Under the pieces are notes generated by a model. That model did not search any database, had not been told where the DNA came from, and saw only the letters and a program-made list of their open reading frames with translations. Position numbers and translations under genes: made by a program. This document shows positions 1-7,827 of a stretch of DNA of 35,056 bases, piece by piece. The stretch is from DATGEP01 sp035310125 (GTDB lineage: Bacteria > Chloroflexota > Ktedonobacteria > Ktedonobacterales > JADMIN01), in contig DATGEP010000098.1 of NCBI GenBank assembly GCA_035310125.1, positions 1-35,056 of the forward strand, read 5' to 3'. The stretch's first letter is position 1; each line of letters starts with the position of its first letter.

Positions 1-294
1 GAGGTGATATCGTATCGCATGCGCGGCATCGGTCGTCGGCAGATTCCCAAAATGCGGAGTCTCGCTAATAGAGGCCATCCACTCCTCGCGCGTCATGTAT
101 GGAAGGCGGCGCAGATCGTCCAGCGTCCGCAGCTGCTCCGGTCGGAAGCCCGCCGCGTCCAGTCTGGCGCGGTGAAACGGACTTTTGGTGTAGGCGAGCT
201 CGGCCAGCCGCTGCAGCTTATACAGTTGAAGGCGATTGAGATCTTCGCGTGGAAGCGTCTCGTTCTTCGGGTTCCAGTACGCGGAATATGCCAT
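1..294 (-). CDS. Phenylacetate-CoA ligase-like adenylate-forming enzyme, N-terminal part (runs off left edge)
   Basis: Reading the minus strand from an ATG at 294 gives 98 uninterrupted codons to the window edge. The translation begins MAYSAYWNPKNETLPRED and continues with LQLYKLQRLAELAYTKSPFH, then a DLRRLPYMTREEW segment. This is the characteristic start of the PaaK family (YWNP, LQ..RL...Y..SPFYR, DL..LP..TKE). Such enzymes activate phenylacetate or related aryl acids to the CoA thioester using ATP. A strong ribosome site (GAGGAGGA, minus strand 301-310) lies 6 nt before the ATG. The adenylation motifs lie outside the window, so the substrate cannot be judged. Acyl-CoA dehydrogenase and crotonase-fold genes nearby on the same strand fit CoA-ester catabolism. 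Confidence 0.8.
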   Translation of the reverse strand, partial: MAYSAYWNPKNETLPREDLNRLQLYKLQRLAELAYTKSPFHRARLDAAGFRPEQLRTLDDLRRLPYMTREEWMASISETPHFGNLPTTDAAHAIRYHL

Positions 295-381
295 GCGGTA
301 TCCTCCTCATCGAGACCACCGAGCTCAGCGCATAGGTGAACGAACGGCGAAATATGCTTGTGCTGGTCAGCATTCCAGACG

Positions 382-810
382 CTAGACGCGATCTAACATG
401 CGGTCGCCTCCAAAGATGTTGCGCATCTTGAACGGCGTCGGCGTACTAATAAGCTGCCACGCGCGCAGACGCCAGCCCGGATAGAGAAACCACGGCTCCG
501 GCAGATCGTACGTTGGCGACGAGGTCCAGGAAGGGAATGGCAAATGATCATTCCAGCAGAGCCATTCCACGATCCCGGCACAGAGCGCAGCCCATTTGCG
601 CAGTTCGGGATCCCCCTGAAAATTGGCGATGGGATCCGCGACAAGCGCCGCACGCTCATCAACCGGTGCTCGCCGCCAATCATCCAGAAAATCACCGATT
701 GCTACCCACGGTGTTACACCATGCAGTATCCGGTCGAACGTTTCCCGCGCCGTTTGATAGTGATAACCCTGATCAGCTACTTGTGCATCATGGACCATTG
801 CATCGCTCAT
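382..810 (-). CDS. Hypothetical protein, 142 aa, paired with the DUF6036 gene
   Basis: I do not recognise a named domain. The protein is acidic and tryptophan-rich, with no signal peptide or membrane segment; the C-terminal third contains PEPWFLYPGWRLRAWQL and ends TPFKMRNIFGGDRMLDRV. It starts at ATG 810 behind AGAGGA with 5-6 nt spacing. The frame-corrected end of the upstream DUF6036 gene (821) is 10 nt before this start, so the two are almost certainly cotranscribed. The tight pairing with a nucleotidyltransferase-like protein is reminiscent of toxin-antitoxin or partner-protein modules, but nothing in this sequence shows an activity. Confidence 0.75.
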   Translation of the reverse strand: MSDAMVHDAQVADQGYHYQTARETFDRILHGVTPWVAIGDFLDDWRRAPVDERAALVADPIANFQGDPELRKWAALCAGIVEWLCWNDHLPFPSWTSSPTYDLPEPWFLYPGWRLRAWQLISTPTPFKMRNIFGGDRMLDRV

Positions 811-820
811 ATATGTCCTC

Positions 821-1337
821 TCAGCACGTCACGTCCTCATCTTCGAAGAGGCTTTCAATCAAATATTGGGTTCGCGGAGTCAGCAGCCGCTGTGGCACAT
901 ACTGCTCCACAGTGTGAATTGCCTCGCTGGCTGATGTGAAGCCAATTTGTTTGATGAGCGCGGAGGTCGCCAATATCCCCCGGTCTACCGGCGATGGCTT
1001 TCATGGCAAATGCGTAATCCGAGCGTACCGTGTACACGCGCAAACCGGGAAACTCAGCCCAGCGCAGAACGGGCGGCGAGTGGTAGAAGAATCCCTTGAT
1101 GCCGTCGTTCAGCCAATCCGATGGTAAGCCCTCTCGTGCGGCGATAACCTGCGCGGCTTCGCGAATCGCCTGTGGCTCAGCGGTAAAATAGGCATCTATG
1201 TCCTTGGTCGTCTCTCGATTCTGAATAGCCAGCAACATGAAGGCGCCTCCGGCAATGATGATCTCGCCAGTGAGCTGTCGCTTTTCAAGCTCTTGTCCCA
1301 ACAGCCGCAGATATCTTTCGATTTCCTGGCGGGTCAT
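821..1337 (-). CDS. DUF6036-type nucleotidyltransferase-like protein, C-terminus frameshifted
   Basis: The N-terminal part starts at ATG 1337 (GGAGG, 8 nt upstream). It shows the nucleotidyltransferase-superfamily pattern AGGAFMLLAIQNRETTKDID: a GG loop followed by the D-x-D metal-binding pair. As it stands, the reading frame loses family likeness at about position 960 and ends at 855 in a low-complexity tail. In the other frame the minus strand continues as LIKQIGFTSASEAIHTVEQY and ends ...ESLFEDEDVTC with a stop at 821-823, which is the expected C-terminus. One extra CG in the CGCG at 959-962 would restore DLRALIKQIG. So this is either a 2-bp deletion allele or an assembly error. The function of such proteins is unsettled; MNT/AbiEii-like partners are known relatives in the superfamily. 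The downstream gene follows after 10 nt. Confidence 0.75.
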
Positions 1338-1441
1338 GTCACTGAACCTCCGCTGCGCAGCAGCGTCGCGGATACTATGGTAGACACACTCTGTGCTGCT
1401 CTAGCATGATATGTCATTTCGCCGCCTTTCTCAATTGTCGC

Positions 1442-2593
1442 TCACTCCTCCCGTCCCAACAGTTCCCTGGCGATGATGATCCGCTGGATGTGACTCGTGC
1501 CCTCGTAGATTTGCAGGCCCTTGATGTCGCGGTAATAGCGCTCCACCGGATACTCGTTGGAGTAGCCGCGATTGCCGTGCAGCAATACCGCCTCGGAGGC
1601 GGCGCGGGCGGCGGCCTCTGTCGCGAAGAGCTTGGCAATAGATGTCACGCGGGTTGTGGGTTGCCCCGTGTCTTTGAGCCATGCGGCGCGATATACCAGC
1701 AGCCGCGCCGCATCCAGATCGGCGGCCATATCGGCGAGCGTCGCCTGAATCATCTGAAAATCCCCGATACGCTGGCCGAACTGTCGTCGAGTGCGCGCAT
1801 ACTCGACGCAGGCGTCCAGGCACGCCTGCCCCACACCCACCGCGCCCGCCGCTACCCCCATCCGCCCGCGATCCAGCGCCGACATTGCCACGCTGAAACC
1901 GCCACCCACTGGCCCCAGCAGCGCGTCTTTGGGTACTCGGCACTCCCGAAAGGTGATGCGTGCGTGATCAGAGGCGCGGTGGCCCAGCTCCGCATTGCCC
2001 ATCTTCTCGCGCACGAAGCCAGGCGTCTCCGTTGGCACGACAAACGCGCAGATGCCCCGATGGCGCGCGGCGGCGTCACGGGTGGCGAAAACAATCGCGA
2101 TATCGGCGAGATTGCCATTGGTGATCCAGATCTTCTCGCCATTGAGCACGTAGCCGTCGCCATCTTCGTGGGCCGTCGTGCGCATGCTCGCCGCGTCGGA
2201 CCCCGCCTCCGGTTCCGTCAAACAGTAGCAGCCGATGCTCGTGCCAGCGGCCAGACCCGGCAGGTAGCGCCGTTTCTGCTCCTCGCTCCCCCACTCCTGG
2301 ATACACAGCGCGACCAGCCCCGCATGCACCGTCAGGAATCCACGCACGGACGAATCAACGCGGCCAAGCTCCTCACATACCAGCGCGAAGCTGAGGTAGT
2401 CCATGCCGGAGCCACCATACGCCGGGTCGAGCGGGCCGGCCAGCAGCCCCAGCTCGGCCATCTGTAGGATTAGGCGCGAGGGAAACTGTCCCGTCGCGTC
2501 CGCTTCGCGTGCCAGCGGCGCCACCTCGCGCTCGGCGAACGTGCGCGCGATAGCCTGGATGCGCGATTGATCAGCGCTCAGCGTAAAATCCAC
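1442..2593 (-). CDS. Acyl-CoA dehydrogenase
   Basis: A 383-aa flavoprotein of normal family length. It oxidises an acyl-CoA to the 2,3-enoyl-CoA with FAD and passes electrons to ETF in the cytoplasm. The three ACAD domains are visible: helical N-domain (1-115), beta-domain with the flavin-binding CYCLTEPEAGSDAAS and KIWITNG motifs (about 120-225), and C-domain ending IYEGTSHIQRIIIARELLG. The Glu of EGT (about residue 364) sits at the usual catalytic-base position. The start is GTG at 2593 behind GGAGG with 6-nt spacing. It points the same way as the PaaK-like and crotonase-like genes, suggesting beta-oxidation-like processing of a CoA ester. Its exact chain-length or branched-chain specificity cannot be read here. 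Confidence 0.93.
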   Translation of the reverse strand: MDFTLSADQSRIQAIARTFAEREVAPLAREADATGQFPSRLILQMAELGLLAGPLDPAYGGSGMDYLSFALVCEELGRVDSSVRGFLTVHAGLVALCIQEWGSEEQKRRYLPGLAAGTSIGCYCLTEPEAGSDAASMRTTAHEDGDGYVLNGEKIWITNGNLADIAIVFATRDAAARHRGICAFVVPTETPGFVREKMGNAELGHRASDHARITFRECRVPKDALLGPVGGGFSVAMSALDRGRMGVAAGAVGVGQACLDACVEYARTRRQFGQRIGDFQMIQATLADMAADLDAARLLVYRAAWLKDTGQPTTRVTSIAKLFATEAAARAASEAVLLHGNRGYSNEYPVERYYRDIKGLQIYEGTSHIQRIIIARELLGREE

Positions 2594-2802
2594 ATGCCAC
2601 CTCCGCGGGATGCTTCCGACAAGGCCGCCAGCCTGTGGAGCCTTTCAATACGCGCTCTCTTAATTCTCCATCCAGGCGCAAGCCCACGCCACCGCCGTTT
2701 CTCCATCTCGACGGTTGTGTTACGATACACGCACTAGGTGGGATCGTACGGGCCAGCGTTGCTCTTGGAGAAGCGCCGCCAGCGGGAAGAAAGCCGATAC
2801 GC

Positions 2803-3720
2803 ATGGCACAGCCGGATGGAGTCTCCCACAGCCCCAGTGTCGTCAGGGCTATCCCCGCAAACAGCGAGCCGGAAAATCCTGCTCCCACGTCGCCCAACGT
2901 ATCGCCTATCACTCCCGCTCATCACGGCTTCCAGCGCGTCCACCACTGGCGCGACCCATTCGGCTGGCTCCTGCCGGTCGCCTCGGCAGCCATCAGCTTC
3001 CTCGCCGCCGCCGTGCTTTTCCGCTCGTCCGCCGTTGCCCTTGCGCTGCTTGCTCTCATCGTTGTCCATGAAATGGGCCATATCGTCGCGCTGAAGCTCA
3101 AGCGCATTCCTGTCAGCGCGCCGATCTTCATCCCCCTCATCGGTGCGTTCGTCGTCACAGGCCAAATCAAGCGCGTTCGTGATGTCGCATTCATCGCGCT
3201 GGCCGGCCCATTCTCCGGCGGACTTGGCGCGCTTGCCTGCCTGCTCATCTCCCAGCACATCGGCGACAGCGCCTGCCTGGCGCCTGTCTACAGTGGCGTG
3301 CGAGTGAGCAACCCCTGCTTCAGCTATCTGACCGGCCCGGGTTATTCCTGGCTCAAGCTCGCGTATGTGGGCTTCTTCTTCAACCTCGTCAACCTGCTGC
3401 CGATCTTCCCGCTGGATGGCGGGCGTGTCGCCGCGACGATCTCGCGCTGGCTCTGGCCGCTGGGCGCTCTGTTGAGCGTCGCCTTTCTCTACCTTCATCC
3501 TACACCGCTCACCTGGGGCCTCACGGTCATTGCGATTGGCCTTACCATCTGGGCGTTCTGGGAACGGGAGTCGCTCGCACCCGTTCCGGCATCCGTCCGC
3601 GCCAAGATCGGCATCGCGATAGCCTACGTTGGATTGGCGCTGCTGCTGGCTGCCGGTACGCTGCTCACTCAGGACAACCTCCAGATCGCACGCCTCGCCC
3701 CGTTCATGTCTCAGCCATAG
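2803..3720 (+). CDS. Site-2 protease family (M50) membrane metalloprotease
   Basis: About 305 aa from the ATG at 2803; the frame is open to 2635, but the upstream part looks non-coding. The protein has a 50-residue Ser/Pro-rich cytosolic N-terminus followed by multiple hydrophobic segments. The zinc site is complete: HEMGH at residues 89-93 inside a membrane helix, and the second motif NLLPIFPLDGGR near 195-208 with the third ligand Asp. Family members cut transmembrane substrates such as anti-sigma factors or process membrane proteins. No PDZ domain is seen. The end overlaps the convergent RidA-like gene by 17 bp. The neighbourhood does not reveal the substrate. Confidence 0.88.
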   Translation: MAQPDGVSHSPSVVRAIPANSEPENPAPTSPNVSPITPAHHGFQRVHHWRDPFGWLLPVASAAISFLAAAVLFRSSAVALALLALIVVHEMGHIVALKLKRIPVSAPIFIPLIGAFVVTGQIKRVRDVAFIALAGPFSGGLGALACLLISQHIGDSACLAPVYSGVRVSNPCFSYLTGPGYSWLKLAYVGFFFNLVNLLPIFPLDGGRVAATISRWLWPLGALLSVAFLYLHPTPLTWGLTVIAIGLTIWAFWERESLAPVPASVRAKIGIAIAYVGLALLLAAGTLLTQDNLQIARLAPFMSQP

Positions 3721-4129
3721 CCGATTCCGTCCCGACAACGGCATGCCCCTCCAGCTCGATGAGCGCCTCCGGATTGAAGAGTCCCGCTACCTGAAACAGC
3801 GCCAGCGCGGGATAGTAGCCACCGAAGTGGCGCCGGAACGTCTCGCCCAGCGGCTTGAGATGTGCCCGATAGTCGTCGCGGTCGAGCACGTAGATATTCA
3901 GCTTGACGATATCCAGCATCTCGCCACCCGCCGCTCGCACCACGACGTCAAGATTGCGCAGCACCTGATCGAGCTGTGCCACGAGATCGCCCGGCGCGAC
4001 GATATTCCCCAGCGCATCGCTGGCGTCCTGCCCCGCCAGAAAGAGCAGCTTGCCCCCTGTCACGAGAATCCCGTGGCTGAACCCCCTCGGCGCGGCAAGT
4101 CCCGCCGGATTGATAATCTCTCGTACCAT
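3704..4129 (-). CDS. RidA/YjgF-YER057c-UK114 family protein
   Basis: 141 aa from ATG 4129, chosen because GGGAGGT lies 5-7 nt upstream; a GTG at 4144 overlaps that site. Fold markers include LLFLAGQDASDALGNIV, LDQVLRNLDVVVRAAGG, VKLNIYVLDRDDYRAHLKPLG and the C-terminal LIELEGHAVV. Canonical RidA enzymes hydrolyse reactive enamine/imine intermediates and need an Arg in a YPAR-T motif. Here the matching stretch reads YPALALFQV, so that Arg appears to be Leu. It therefore probably belongs to a non-canonical Rid subfamily rather than an imine deaminase. It lies 90 nt downstream of the crotonase-fold gene on the same strand, so cotranscription is likely. Confidence 0.88.
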   Translation of the reverse strand: MVREIINPAGLAAPRGFSHGILVTGGKLLFLAGQDASDALGNIVAPGDLVAQLDQVLRNLDVVVRAAGGEMLDIVKLNIYVLDRDDYRAHLKPLGETFRRHFGGYYPALALFQVAGLFNPEALIELEGHAVVGTESAMAET

Positions 4130-4218
4130 GCCGCTACCTCCCACTCTGCCTGTGGTACTCCCAGCGTCTCACCAGTTCATTCCCCCTCACCACGCGCGGA
4201 GCGGGGCCGGAGGTGAAA

Positions 4219-5010
4219 TTACCTCCCTGCAAACGCTGGTTTCTGCTTCTGCGTGAACGCCTCATAAAAGCGCCGGTGATCCTCCCCCAGCAGCAACAGC
4301 GCCTGCGCCTGCGCCTCGGCCTCGATGGCGGCGCCGAAATCCATCGAAAGCTCGTTGTTCAGCATCCGCTTCGTCATCGAGAGCGCCAGCGTAGGCCCGC
4401 TCGCCAGCCGCCGCGCCCACTCGTGCGTTCGCGACAGCAGCTCGTCATGCGGCACAACCCGGTTCACCAGGCCGTACCGTTCCGCCATTGGCGCGTCAAT
4501 CGTGTCGCCCAGCAAAAGTAGCTCGAACGCGCGGCCCAGGCCCACCACGCGGGGCAGCAGAAAGCCCGCGCCCATGTCCGCCCCTGTGAGACCCACCCGC
4601 GAAAACAGAAACGCGATGTGGGCGCGCTCCGACGCGATGCGCAGATCGCTGGCGAGCGCGAGCACGGCCCCCGCGCCCGCCGTCGTCCCGTTTAGCGCGG
4701 CGAGAATCGGCTTGTCGAGCGCGCGCATACACTGCACGACGGCGCCCGTCATCCGTGTGAAGTCGAGATGCGCCTTCAAGTCGCGCTTCAGCAGCTCCCC
4801 AATGATCTCATGCACGTCGCCGCCGGAGCAGAACCCCTCGCCCGCTCCCGTCAGCACGACGACTTTCACCTCGTCATCGTAGCGTAGCGCCTCGAATAGC
4901 TCGCGAAGCTGCGCGTAGACCTCGAAGGTGAGCGCGTTCAGCACGTCGGGCCGGTTGAATGTGAGCGTAGCAACGCCGTCCCGCACCGCATAGAGAAAGT
5001 CGTAGGCCAT
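4219..5010 (-). CDS. Enoyl-CoA hydratase/isomerase (crotonase) family protein
   Basis: A 263-aa crotonase-fold protein. Seen are NRPDVLNAL, the first oxyanion-hole segment GAGEGFCSGGDV (about 55-66), NGTTAGAGAVLALASDLRIA (about 105-124) and RVGLTGADMGAGFLLPRVVG (about 136-156). In classical enoyl-CoA hydratase two Glu residues (144/164 in the rat enzyme) do the chemistry. Aligning by eye, neither position is Glu here; an Asp in GADMG is the nearest acidic residue. The protein may thus be an isomerase, hydrolase or lyase of the superfamily rather than a true hydratase. ATG 5010 is preceded by GGAGGTGA with 7-nt spacing. The RidA-like gene follows. Confidence 0.9.
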   Translation of the reverse strand: MAYDFLYAVRDGVATLTFNRPDVLNALTFEVYAQLRELFEALRYDDEVKVVVLTGAGEGFCSGGDVHEIIGELLKRDLKAHLDFTRMTGAVVQCMRALDKPILAALNGTTAGAGAVLALASDLRIASERAHIAFLFSRVGLTGADMGAGFLLPRVVGLGRAFELLLLGDTIDAPMAERYGLVNRVVPHDELLSRTHEWARRLASGPTLALSMTKRMLNNELSMDFGAAIEAEAQAQALLLLGEDHRRFYEAFTQKQKPAFAGR

Positions 5011-5122
5011 GTGCTGTCACCTCCGCGCTTACCCAGCCTGTTCCGCGCACTATCGCGTGCCAACTACGGACTTCAGTCGCTGTCGTCCCGTGCGCCGGCC
5101 ATTGATGGCCGCGACTGCCACC

Positions 5123-5377
5123 TCACTCCGCCTCTAGCGTATAGCGCTCGACCACTTTCACCTGATCGCCGCTCAGCGTCGCCAGCGCGATAGGCTCATT
5201 CGTCGCGTCATCTACGAACTCAATATCGTACCGGGAAGTGCCCTCGTGCCGGTGAATGACCATGCCGCGCGCGCCGCGTTGCAGCGTCTCCAGCGTGTTC
5301 TCTTTGCCCACACGCCAGCCTGGATCCATTGGCACATCCGTCAGCAGCTCCACGACATCCATCTCTTCGGGGTCCAT
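5123..5377 (-). CDS. DUF4926 domain-containing protein
   Basis: A small acidic protein, 84 aa from ATG 5377; a TTG at 5383 is also possible behind GAGGAGG. It matches the DUF4926 pattern by eye: DVVELLTDVP, a glycine turn with RGARGMVIH, YDIEFVDDATNEPIALATLS and a closing DQVKVVERY. Proteins of this kind are single SH3-like beta barrels, often found beside small toxin-antitoxin-like genes, with no known reaction. It sits 112 nt upstream of the crotonase gene on the same strand. A TACAAT-like minus-strand -10 element is seen at 5464-5469, about 87 nt before the start codon. Confidence 0.72.
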   Translation of the reverse strand: MDPEEMDVVELLTDVPMDPGWRVGKENTLETLQRGARGMVIHRHEGTSRYDIEFVDDATNEPIALATLSGDQVKVVERYTLEAE

Positions 5378-5548
5378 CGGCAAAATCCTCCTCTGGCGCC
5401 GGCTCGGGTCGCGGACCTCCGCTCCCTGGCGGCTGCATCCGCCGCTACGCCACCCGTGCGCCTATTGTACACCGAACCCGCCGCGCTGGTGATTGACGAA
5501 CAAGCGACGGGCGCGATTAGTCGCCTGTTGGAGACACGGATTCGCTTC

Positions 5549-5577
5549 TTGATTTCCGCCCCCCCTTGTGCTACTCT
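5549..5577 (+). promoter_or_regulatory. Putative sigma-70-type promoter for the 97-aa gene
   Basis: TTGATT (5549-5554) and TACTCT (5572-5577) are separated by 17 nt and lie about 105 nt upstream of the gene at 5682. Read by eye only; no transcription start is known. Confidence 0.35.
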
Positions 5578-5681
5578 TGTCTATTGGGGCCAAGTAATAC
5601 CCCTGATGAGGACCGTTGGATACCGAGCGAACACAGGTGTTTGCGACAAACATCCCACAATGGAGGTGCGGAGACAGATCT

Positions 5682-5975
5682 ATGCGCAAGTACAGCTACC
5701 AAAGCATATTGAGCGCGGTTGGCCGGGTGCTTGACGAAGCTGACGCCCAGAGCTTCGCCATTCGCGACGGAGAGAATGGACTCCACGTCCATGCGCTCCG
5801 TACGGATGGCACGCCAGACCTCAAGCTGGACTTCGATCTCGCGGACTTGATCGAGCTCGTAGAGCGCAACAACCGCACACACGACGCGCCCGTTTACAAG
5901 CGGGGATACGCTCACGACGACGACACACTGCGCCACTTCCTTACCCGCCACGAGCTGGTAGGCGCGAGTCGCTAG
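5682..5975 (+). CDS. Hypothetical small protein, 97 aa
   Basis: I do not recognise a domain. Starting at ATG 5682 (GGAGA 7 nt upstream, GGAGG a little further), the product begins MRKYSYQSILSAVGRVLDEA. It is acidic and soluble, with a beta-like middle (GLHVHALRTDGTPDLKLDFD) and a charged C-terminus rich in Arg, His and Asp. The frame is open back to 5616, but the ribosome site favours the later start. The gene stands alone between a promoter-like pair and a clear terminator, so it is a monocistronic unit. Base composition matches its neighbours. Confidence 0.65.
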   Translation: MRKYSYQSILSAVGRVLDEADAQSFAIRDGENGLHVHALRTDGTPDLKLDFDLADLIELVERNNRTHDAPVYKRGYAHDDDTLRHFLTRHELVGASR

Positions 5976-6017
5976 GCTACAGCCCGGTTCATCCACGCAC
6001 TCGCGGCGTTTATTCAG

Positions 6018-6047
6018 GCCGCTTCCCAAACGGGGAGCGGCGTTTTT
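6018..6047 (+). terminator. Rho-independent terminator after the 97-aa gene
   Basis: A 10-bp stem (GCCGCTTCCC pairing with GGGGAGCGGC, one T-G wobble) with a 4-nt loop is followed by CGTTTTT. It starts 42 nt after the stop codon of the plus-strand gene and sits between convergent genes. The minus strand lacks a matching U tract at the proper end, so it should act for the plus-strand gene. Confidence 0.85.
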
Positions 6048-6120
6048 GTGCTCCTCGCCCCCACTCACCACTCCAATAGCTCGTTGCCGCGTGGCGCTTG
6101 AGCTTGATGGGCCAGCCTGC

Positions 6121-7470
6121 TCACCCGCGTGCCACTTCCGCGAAATTCGCCCCCGCTGTTTTACGCCACAGCCAACCGGCTCCCGCGACCATCAGGCCGA
6201 GAACCGCACAGATGAGCAGGGCCATAGATGCCCCGCGCAGACCAGCCAGCCAGCCAGTCAGCAAATAGCCAAGCGGAACGCTTCCGTCGAAGAACAGAAT
6301 GTATACACTCATGACCCGCCCGCGCAGGTGGTCTGGAGCGACCGCCTGGAGCATGGTAATGGACTGTGCGGCAAAGATAGTCTCCGCGGAGCCAACGCTC
6401 GCGATGAGCACAAGTGACAGCGGATACAACCGCGAAACCGCGAAAATCGCTTCCAGCACCCCGAAGACCAGCGTACCGATCAGCACGCGACGGACAGTCG
6501 GCTGCCGGTTCCCCCAGGCCAGCCACAACGCCGATAGCAGCGCGCCAACACCAAGCGCCGCCGAGAGAAAGCCAAATCCCGTTGCCCCCACATGCAGCAC
6601 GTCTGTGGCAAAGAGCGGCAGCACAACGTTGAAGTTTGAGCCAAAGAGCAAAACCAGGCCCACCACGACGATAACCAGTTTCACTACGGGCGTCTCCCAG
6701 ACATAGCGCATGCCCTCGCGGAGACTTTGCCACATACTCTGCCGCTCGCCCGTATTGGGATAGTGAAGCGCCTGTGCGTGCAGCTCGTGACTGTTAATGA
6801 GCGCCAGACCTACAATCACCGCGAGAAAACTGAGCGCATTGAGCAGAAAGAGCGTGCCTACACCACTGGCGACGATGATGATACCCCCAAGGCCAGGACC
6901 AACTATGCGCGCCATCTGAACGAGCGAGGAGTTCAGGGCAACCGCGTTGGGTAGATCCTCGCGTCCGACCATTTCGACGACGAACGCCTGGCGTGTCGGC
7001 GTGTCCAGACTTCTCGTGAGTCCCAACAGTAGCGCCAGGATGTAGATATGCCAGATCTGGACGGTGCTGGTGGCTATCAGCGCCCAGAGTAAGAACGCCT
7101 GAATCATTGCCGCCGATTGAGTTATGAGCAAGACGCGCCGTTTCGGCCAGCGATCGGCGAAGACCCCGCCAAAGAGCGCGAAGAGCAGCACTGGCAGCGA
7201 TTGCAGCGCACCCACCACGCCGAGCTGCCAGGCGCTATGGGTAAGCTCCAGCACCAACCACGCCTGCCCGATGGCTTGCATCCAGGTGCCCATGACCGAG
7301 ATGAGCTGGCCAAACCAGAACAGACGAAAATTGCGCTGACGTAACGAGGCAAAGGCGCTCACCAGGCTTCTTCCTGGCTGTTGTGGGCTAGCGGTCGCGG
7401 GCGTTTCCCGCTCAGAAGAGGAGCTCTCAGGAACCGACAGCTCCTGAGAGTCACGAGAGTGCGTTTTCAC
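6121..7470 (-). CDS. MFS transporter (EntS/MFS_3-like exporter)
   Basis: A 449-aa integral membrane protein with about 12 hydrophobic segments after a 40-residue Ser/Glu-rich N-terminus. Family signs are RLFWFGQLISVMGTWMQAI in TM1, the loop 2-3 motif GGVFADRWPKRRVLL, LDTPTRQAFVVEMVGREDL between TM4 and TM5, and a C-terminal-half AVAPDHLRGRVMSVY. This arrangement is typical of the enterobactin-exporter-like MFS_3 branch, which exports siderophores or drugs using the proton gradient. No substrate is implied by the neighbours. The start is a GTG at 7470 with a poor ribosome site, so the N-terminus is uncertain; a later start within the disordered leader is possible. Confidence 0.9.
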   Translation of the reverse strand: MKTHSRDSQELSVPESSSSERETPATASPQQPGRSLVSAFASLRQRNFRLFWFGQLISVMGTWMQAIGQAWLVLELTHSAWQLGVVGALQSLPVLLFALFGGVFADRWPKRRVLLITQSAAMIQAFLLWALIATSTVQIWHIYILALLLGLTRSLDTPTRQAFVVEMVGREDLPNAVALNSSLVQMARIVGPGLGGIIIVASGVGTLFLLNALSFLAVIVGLALINSHELHAQALHYPNTGERQSMWQSLREGMRYVWETPVVKLVIVVVGLVLLFGSNFNVVLPLFATDVLHVGATGFGFLSAALGVGALLSALWLAWGNRQPTVRRVLIGTLVFGVLEAIFAVSRLYPLSLVLIASVGSAETIFAAQSITMLQAVAPDHLRGRVMSVYILFFDGSVPLGYLLTGWLAGLRGASMALLICAVLGLMVAGAGWLWRKTAGANFAEVARG

Positions 7471-7827
7471 GGCTGCGGCTCATTCTATAGATGCTGTCCT
7501 GGCTACACCGCACGATATCGCGGACACGCACATATGCGGGATAGCGCATGACTACCCCGTGTCACTCTCGCGCCGACGAACGTGTTCATCTCGGTGCGCA
7601 AGATGTCCGGCGATCTTACCACGATTCGACGGCGCGGTCAATGATGCTATTGGGCGCAGACTCCCCGCTTCCTCCGGCGGAAGCGACCGGGCTGCGGCAT
7701 GGGGTTGGATCATCTCGATTCGTGCTCGCCGTGTGCTACAATGCGGCTGAGAGGTCCGTACTACGCCCCCGCTCGCTGGAATGCCGCCCGTGCTCGCGCG
7801 CGGTCTCGCTTCGCTAGGGAAGTCTTC
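7471..7827. other. Intergenic region between divergent MFS and ABC genes
   Basis: 357 bases without a supported gene. A TACAAT hexamer at 7737-7742 on the plus strand is a possible -10 for the ABC operon, though no good -35 is at the right distance. No repeat or RNA gene was seen. Confidence 0.5.

Noticed and set aside
1406..2467. A 353-codon open frame antisense to the acyl-CoA dehydrogenase
   Set aside because: The minus strand has complete acyl-CoA dehydrogenase motifs; the plus frame shows none.
2734..3744. A 336-codon open frame antisense to the M50 protease gene
   Set aside because: Low-complexity, charged product without family features; the plus strand has HEMGH and PLDGG motifs.
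7424..7450. A 9-bp inverted repeat CTCTCAGGA/TCCTGAGAG in the first codons of the MFS gene
   Set aside because: It lies inside coding sequence for QELSVPESS and may be chance; a role in translation control is not shown by the sequence.
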